Source: Meridianimarinicoccus sp044221805
GTDB taxonomy: Bacteria; Pseudomonadota; Alphaproteobacteria; Rhodobacterales; Rhodobacteraceae
NCBI GenBank assembly: GCA_044221805.1
Contig: JBGAOK010000039.1
Location: forward strand, 1-28,995
Reading direction: 5' to 3'
DNA length: 28,995 bases
Each line of letters starts with the position of its first letter. The stretch's first letter is position 1. The translations under genes were made by a program, and so were the position numbers. This document shows positions 28,019-28,995 of the stretch, piece after piece. The notes below the pieces were generated by a model. The model ran no database searches. It saw only the letters and a list, made by a program, of their open reading frames with translations, and was not told the origin of the DNA.

Positions 28019-28648
28019 ATGCACGAGCGGATCATCCTGACCCCGGACTGCGTGGCCGAGGGCGCAGCCTATCTGGCCGGGATCGAGCCGCGCTTCGCCC
28101 GGGCGCTCGACTTGACCGGGCCGCTGCCCCTGCGCCGCCGGAAGGACGGATTCGAGACGCTGATGATCGCGATCGTCAGCCAGCAGGTCTCAGTGGCGGC
28201 GGCGGATGCGATCTGGAACCGGCTGAAGGCGGCGCGGCTGACCGGGCCGCGCAAGGTGCTGCGCGCCAGCGAGGACGAGCTGCGCGCCTGCGGCCTGTCG
28301 CGCCAGAAGATCCGCTATGCCAAGGCGCTGGCCGGGGCCGGGCTGCGCTTCGAGACGCTGCGCGCGGCGCCCACAGACGAGGTCGTCCGCACCCTGGTCG
28401 AGGTGCCGGGCATCGGCATCTGGACCGCCGAGATCTATGCCATGTTCGCCCTTGGCCGCGCCGATGTCTTCGCCCCCGGCGACCTCGCGCTTCAGGAAAG
28501 TGCCCGGATCTTGTTCGACCTCGATGCGCGACCGGGCGAAAAGGTGCTGCGCGAGATGGCCGCGCCCTGGTCGCCCTGGCGTGCGGTTGCGGCCCGTCTG
28601 CTGTGGTCCTACTACCGCGTCGTGAAGGAACGCGAGGGAATCCGATGA
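28019..28648 (+). CDS. DNA-3-methyladenine glycosylase II (AlkA type)
   Basis: A 209-residue base-excision-repair glycosylase. The helix-hairpin-helix is LVEVPGIGIWTAEIYAMFAL (126-145), and the catalytic Asp is Asp155 in APGDLALQ; an SQQVSVAAADAIW segment (54-66) is typical. It lacks the N-terminal beta domain and Ada-type extension of E. coli AlkA, as is common in alphaproteobacteria. ATG 28019 has GGAGGG ahead and sits 22 bases after the hydrolase stop. The stop overlaps the next gene (ATGA). Confidence 0.92.
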   Translation: MHERIILTPDCVAEGAAYLAGIEPRFARALDLTGPLPLRRRKDGFETLMIAIVSQQVSVAAADAIWNRLKAARLTGPRKVLRASEDELRACGLSRQKIRYAKALAGAGLRFETLRAAPTDEVVRTLVEVPGIGIWTAEIYAMFALGRADVFAPGDLALQESARILFDLDARPGEKVLREMAAPWSPWRAVAARLLWSYYRVVKEREGIR

Positions 28649-28995
28649 CGCGAGCATTGCAGGCCGGCCGGCGCGCCGCAGTTTCCGGGCGGACCGGGTC
28701 GGTCGTGATCTTCCTGCACGGCTATGGCGCCGACGGGGCCGACCTGCTGGGCCTTGCCGATCCGCTGGCGCCGCACCTGCCGGACACCACCTTCCTGGCG
28801 CCCGACGCGCCGGAACGCTCGGTGGCGAATCCCTTCGGCTTCCAGTGGTTCCCGATCCCCTGGCTGGACGGGTCGAGCGAGGAGGCGGCCGAGGAAGGCC
28901 TGCAAAGCGCCGCCGCCGACCTGGACGCCTGGCTTGACCAGACCATTGCCGCCGAAGGCGTGCCCGCCGGGAAGGTCGCCCTGGTGGGTTTCAGC
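28645..28995 (+). CDS. Phospholipase/carboxylesterase family hydrolase (3' partial)
   Basis: The first 117 residues of an alpha/beta hydrolase, cut by the window end. FLHGYGADGADLLGLA (oxyanion region), FLAPDAPE, and FQWFPIP are typical of the carboxylesterase/YpfH group, and the last visible residues GFS begin the GFSQG nucleophile motif. It overlaps the glycosylase gene by 4 bases (ATGA). The substrate is unknown; small acyl esters are usual. Confidence 0.9.
   Translation, partial: MTRALQAGRRAAVSGRTGSVVIFLHGYGADGADLLGLADPLAPHLPDTTFLAPDAPERSVANPFGFQWFPIPWLDGSSEEAAEEGLQSAAADLDAWLDQTIAAEGVPAGKVALVGFS

Overview
The window looks like chromosomal DNA of a high-GC alphaproteobacterium of the Rhodobacterales (Rhodobacter, Rhodovulum or Paracoccus type). 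This is inferred from roughly 65-70% GC, the gene families and their neighbourhoods, CTTGAC-like -35 boxes, and very frequent 4-base ATGA or GTGA start/stop overlaps (twelve junctions). Almost everything is housekeeping or biosynthetic. I see no phage, plasmid, CRISPR, defence island, tRNA or rRNA, and I did not find a convincing new multi-gene system.

Layout. 1-2105 (+): the 3' end of an atypical SDR gene and an orphan Fe(III)/polyamine-type ABC ATPase. 2298-4752 (+): tatA, tatB and tatC, with a DUF815 AAA+ ATPase translationally coupled to tatC. A tandem hairpin terminator separates this from a convergent nlpD-like lipoprotein gene, pcm, and a surE that has lost its 5' end (4856-7507, -). 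7601-9698: an SDR (-), bioY (+) with a clear terminator, a small repeat-rich convergent zone, and a cysteine-rich DUF1284 gene coupled to purF. 9695-14153 (-): purF, cvpA, radA, a one-domain PqiA protein and a 122-residue membrane protein. 14381-16955 (-): alr with an MlaE/MlaF-type lipid-transport permease and ATPase. 17128-20971 (+): cysS, cimA and an NDUFAF6-like squalene/phytoene-synthase-family protein, all overlapping. 20984-26301: an MFS transporter and corrin-ring genes cobB and cobA (-), then cbiD and cobK (+). 26410-28995 (+): a serine hydrolase, an AlkA-type glycosylase and a truncated carboxylesterase.

Three places look damaged or rearranged. surE stops abruptly at its 5' side, missing the metal-binding Asp-Asp segment. 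About 2 kb across cobB, cobA and the start of cbiD (about 22,860-24,880) is readable only by switching between all three frames, with many changes at G/C runs, while sequence on both sides is clean. The last third of cysS has lower GC and different codon choice from its surroundings. The first two could be real lesions or assembly/sequencing faults, and read data would decide. The third looks like a recombination tract.

The more interesting biology is in small juxtapositions: an AAA+ ATPase coupled to tatC; a seven-cysteine protein coupled to an Fe-S-type PurF; a PqiA-like pair next to MlaEF without an MCE gene; an MFS gene 9 bases behind cobB; and an NDUFAF6-like protein behind cimA. Each is a hypothesis from context only.
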